Assembly (NCBI RefSeq): GCF_014384985.1 | Contig: NZ_JACRSX010000001.1 | Location: 248,001 to 312,000, forward strand | Length of the DNA: 64,000 nt | From: Jutongia huaianensis | GTDB lineage: Bacteria; Bacillota; Clostridia; Lachnospirales; Lachnospiraceae | Direction of reading: 5' to 3' | Shown: positions 62,114 through 64,000 of the stretch, one piece after another | Numbering within the stretch: the stretch's first letter is position 1 | Layout of the letters: each line of letters starts with the position of its first letter | The notes under the pieces: model-generated | What the model saw: only the letters and a program-made list of their open reading frames with translations | Databases searched by the model: none | What the model was told of the DNA's origin: nothing | Position numbers and translations under genes: made by a program

Positions 62114-62374
62114 TTATTTGAAATTATTCTGAATATAATCCTCCAGAAGCACTTCAATGATCTCATCACGCTCCACACGCATAATCAGACTTCTCGCTCC
62201 CTTATGACTGGTAATATAGGTTGGATCTCCCGACATCACATAACCAACGATCTGATTGACCGGATTATATCCCTTCTCGGTCAACGCTTCATAAATCCGG
62301 GCAATGACATCCTTTACCTCGAAATCCATATCCTTCTGTACGTTAAAATATTGTGTATTATTGATTTCCTGCAT
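62114..62374 (-). CDS. ireB: IreB-family protein (DUF965)
   Basis: 86 residues. FNVQKDMDFEVKDVIARIYEALTEKGYNPVNQIVGYVMSGDPTYITSH is the family core, followed by KGARSLIMRVERDEIIEVLLEDYI. In Enterococcus IreB is a small substrate of the kinase/phosphatase IreK/IreP and restrains cephalosporin resistance. Phospho-acceptor threonines are not clearly in the N terminus here. First gene after mtaB. Confidence 0.9.
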   Translation of the reverse strand: MQEINNTQYFNVQKDMDFEVKDVIARIYEALTEKGYNPVNQIVGYVMSGDPTYITSHKGARSLIMRVERDEIIEVLLEDYIQNNFK

Positions 62375-62434
62375 AATGGCACTACCTCCATCCTTTCACG
62401 AGCACATATCTATTCAATATAGTAATATATCTTT

Positions 62435-63805
62435 TTATAAATTACAAGCCCTTTCCCGTTTTCCAAGTAAAATATCTCCCTCCAGCGAGCCATTAATATG
62501 CACGTCTATCAGGCTGTTACAAAGGCTTTCATCGGATACTCCCTTTTCATACGGCACAGCGATCCGGACATATCTTTCATTATATCCCACCAGGTATTTT
62601 GTTCCCTCGATCAGAACCGGCTCCTCAATCAGAACCTTCTGTGTCTGATCCGGAAATTTCTGCTGATACTGCTTTTCCAGTTCTGCTTCTATCGCTAACA
62701 GTCTGTCACTCCGGCTGTTTTTTACCTGCTCATCCACCTGATCCTCCATACGGTCCGCAACGGTACCGTGACGTCTGGAATATTTAAATACATGAATCTG
62801 CGCAAAGGACACCTTCTTTGCAAAATCACATGTTGTTTTAAATTCTTCCTCCGTCTCTCCCGGAAATCCCACAATAATATCGGTGGTGATCGCAGGATCT
62901 TTAAAATATTTCCGTAAAATTTCCACTCCCTGCAGATATTCCTGTGACGAATAATGACGATTCATTCTCTTTAATGTCGCATCACATCCGCTCTGCAGAG
63001 AAAGATGAAAATGAGGACACACCTCCGGAATTTCCGCCAGTTTTTTTACAAATTCTTCGGTAATGATCCGCGGTTCCAGAGATCCCAGACGCAGTCGTTC
63101 AATTCCGGAAACCTGTGCCATTTTCTGCAATAATTCCAGCAGATATTTCCCCTGAAGTTTTACAAAACTATTGGCATCTGTTTTTTTAAATTCCCGGTCC
63201 ACACCAAAGGAGGAAAGATGAATTCCCGTCAATACAATTTCATGAAATCCGGCAGCGGCAAGCTTTTTTGTTTCGGATAAAATATCTTCCTCCGTGCGGC
63301 TCTCCAGTTTTCCTCTGACATAGGGAATAATACAATAACTGCAATACTGGTTACAGCCATTCTGAATCTTAATATATGCTCTGGTATGCAGCTCCTGTTC
63401 TGCCTTTTCCGACATTTCTCCCACAGAATGACCGGGACAGTTTTCTTTGTTTAAAATTCCCCTTTTTTCCATGATTTTTTCTACCTTGGATATCATGATT
63501 TCTTTGTCTTCATTGCCAATAAAAAGATCAACACTTTCGTCCTCTTCTCCCTTCTGACGGGCAGAATCCACATAACATCCGGCAGCCACAACCACAGCAT
63601 CCGGATTCATGCGACGGGCACGATGAAGCATTTTTCTCGATTTACGGTCTGCAATATTGGTAACGGTACATGTATTGACCACATAGACATCTGCCTTTTC
63701 CGAAAAGGAAACTATTTCATAGCCTTCTGTCTCAAATTGTGTTTTCATTTTTTCTGTTTCGTAAGAATTTACTTTACAGCCCAATGTTAAAAAAGCAATT
63801 TTCAT
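62435..63805 (-). CDS. mtaB: tRNA t6A37 methylthiotransferase MtaB
   Basis: 456 residues. It makes ms2t6A37 in tRNA. The N-terminal MTTase domain has TLGCKVNSYETE with the first cluster cysteine, VNTCTVTN and AAGCYVDSA; the radical-SAM cluster is CNQYCSYCIIPYVRG; a TRAM domain is at the end. The ATG at 63805 is chosen because GGAG lies six bases upstream; the ATG at 63817 has none. It leads the long operon that ends with the fucosidase. Confidence 0.95.
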   Translation of the reverse strand: MKIAFLTLGCKVNSYETEKMKTQFETEGYEIVSFSEKADVYVVNTCTVTNIADRKSRKMLHRARRMNPDAVVVAAGCYVDSARQKGEEDESVDLFIGNEDKEIMISKVEKIMEKRGILNKENCPGHSVGEMSEKAEQELHTRAYIKIQNGCNQYCSYCIIPYVRGKLESRTEEDILSETKKLAAAGFHEIVLTGIHLSSFGVDREFKKTDANSFVKLQGKYLLELLQKMAQVSGIERLRLGSLEPRIITEEFVKKLAEIPEVCPHFHLSLQSGCDATLKRMNRHYSSQEYLQGVEILRKYFKDPAITTDIIVGFPGETEEEFKTTCDFAKKVSFAQIHVFKYSRRHGTVADRMEDQVDEQVKNSRSDRLLAIEAELEKQYQQKFPDQTQKVLIEEPVLIEGTKYLVGYNERYVRIAVPYEKGVSDESLCNSLIDVHINGSLEGDILLGKRERACNL

Positions 63806-63931
63806 TTTCAACTCCATTTTTTCTTTTTTATTTCAATAAGATTTACATATTTTTTACCATGTTTTGGTGTTTTTACTAAAATATGGCATTCCTCACAGGG
63901 TTTTTGTATTATTTTTTGGCAACATTGTATA

Positions 63932-63960
63932 TTGACTTTTTGTTCCGTTGTGTCTAGTAT
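63932..63960 (+). promoter_or_regulatory. Promoter of the gene starting at 63995
   Basis: TTGACT (63932-63937), 17-bp spacer, TAGTAT (63955-63960). The start of the next gene is 35 bp beyond, with GAGGAGG at 63980-63986. Confidence 0.65.
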
Positions 63961-63994
63961 AAAGAAGAACAAAATCAATGAGGAGGTAATAGTT

Positions 63995-64000
63995 ATGAAA
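63995..64000 (+). CDS. Start of a plus-strand gene cut by the window end
   Basis: Only ATG AAA is visible. The promoter at 63932-63960 and the strong ribosome site GAGGAGG eight bases before the ATG support a real gene, but nothing can be said of its product. Confidence 0.6.

Overview
The window is chromosomal DNA from a spore-forming, anaerobic Firmicute, most likely a gut Lachnospiraceae or close relative (class Clostridia). Evidence for this: an alpha/beta-type small acid-soluble spore protein, SpoVAD and SpoVAE, the SCIFF peptide with its radical-SAM maturase (a clostridial hallmark), a split transketolase, a DUF6465 protein, an IreB/RuvX/DUF1292 cluster, and a cytoplasmic GH29 fucosidase. 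Most genes lie on the minus strand in tight operons. I saw no insertion sequence, prophage, CRISPR array, tRNA or rRNA. The left end cuts an RND efflux gene and the right end cuts a plus-strand gene after two codons.

Layout. 1-2.7 kb: MarR/RND efflux operon with a 19-bp palindrome at its promoter, an LD-carboxypeptidase, and aroE. 2.9-8.2 kb: a teichoic-acid-type CDP-glycerol transferase, a flavodoxin, then a small membrane peptide-aroD-aroK-efp run. 8.4-20.5 kb: ilvC under a strong promoter overlapped by two GntR/FCD-type operators, the GntR gene, ilvN, a glycosyltransferase, a secreted transglutaminase-like protein, two ATPases, argS, aroA and a D-Ala-D-Ala carboxypeptidase. 20.6-25.3 kb: a PAS-CPBP membrane protein, recA-recX with a LexA box, and an uncharacterised membrane protein/DUF1653 pair.

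25.3-30.1 kb is a thiamine island. thiM-thiE-HAD phosphatase (plus strand) has a leader whose terminator hairpin contains a small extra stem-loop, the architecture of the HMP-PP (thiS-motif) riboswitch. thiC-thiD (minus strand) has a textbook TPP riboswitch with its own promoter and terminator. The thiazole and pyrimidine branches therefore appear to be under separate RNA sensors.

30.1-38.6 kb holds the best candidate for an undescribed system: a small secreted four-cysteine protein, a membrane-anchored beta-propeller/solute-binding-like fusion, an internally duplicated ABC-2 permease and its ATPase, all co-directional, driven by a promoter with a poor -35 and two direct repeats 10 bp apart (activator-type), and followed by a BspA-type leucine-rich-repeat lipoprotein. 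38.8-52.5 kb: a DMT transporter, a DHH phosphoesterase, SCIFF scfA/scfB, spore genes, a second beta-propeller membrane protein, tktA/tktB and a transaldolase-type aldolase, and an arylsulfotransferase-like protein that seems to lack the catalytic histidines. 52.6-54.9 kb: an ABC-F ATPase and a cold-shock protein. 54.9-63.8 kb: one long minus-strand operon, mtaB-ireB-ruvX-DUF1292-rnjA-ylbF-(short MltG-like)-trmR-trhP-(HTH without WYL)-fucosidase, centred on tRNA modification and RNA turnover.
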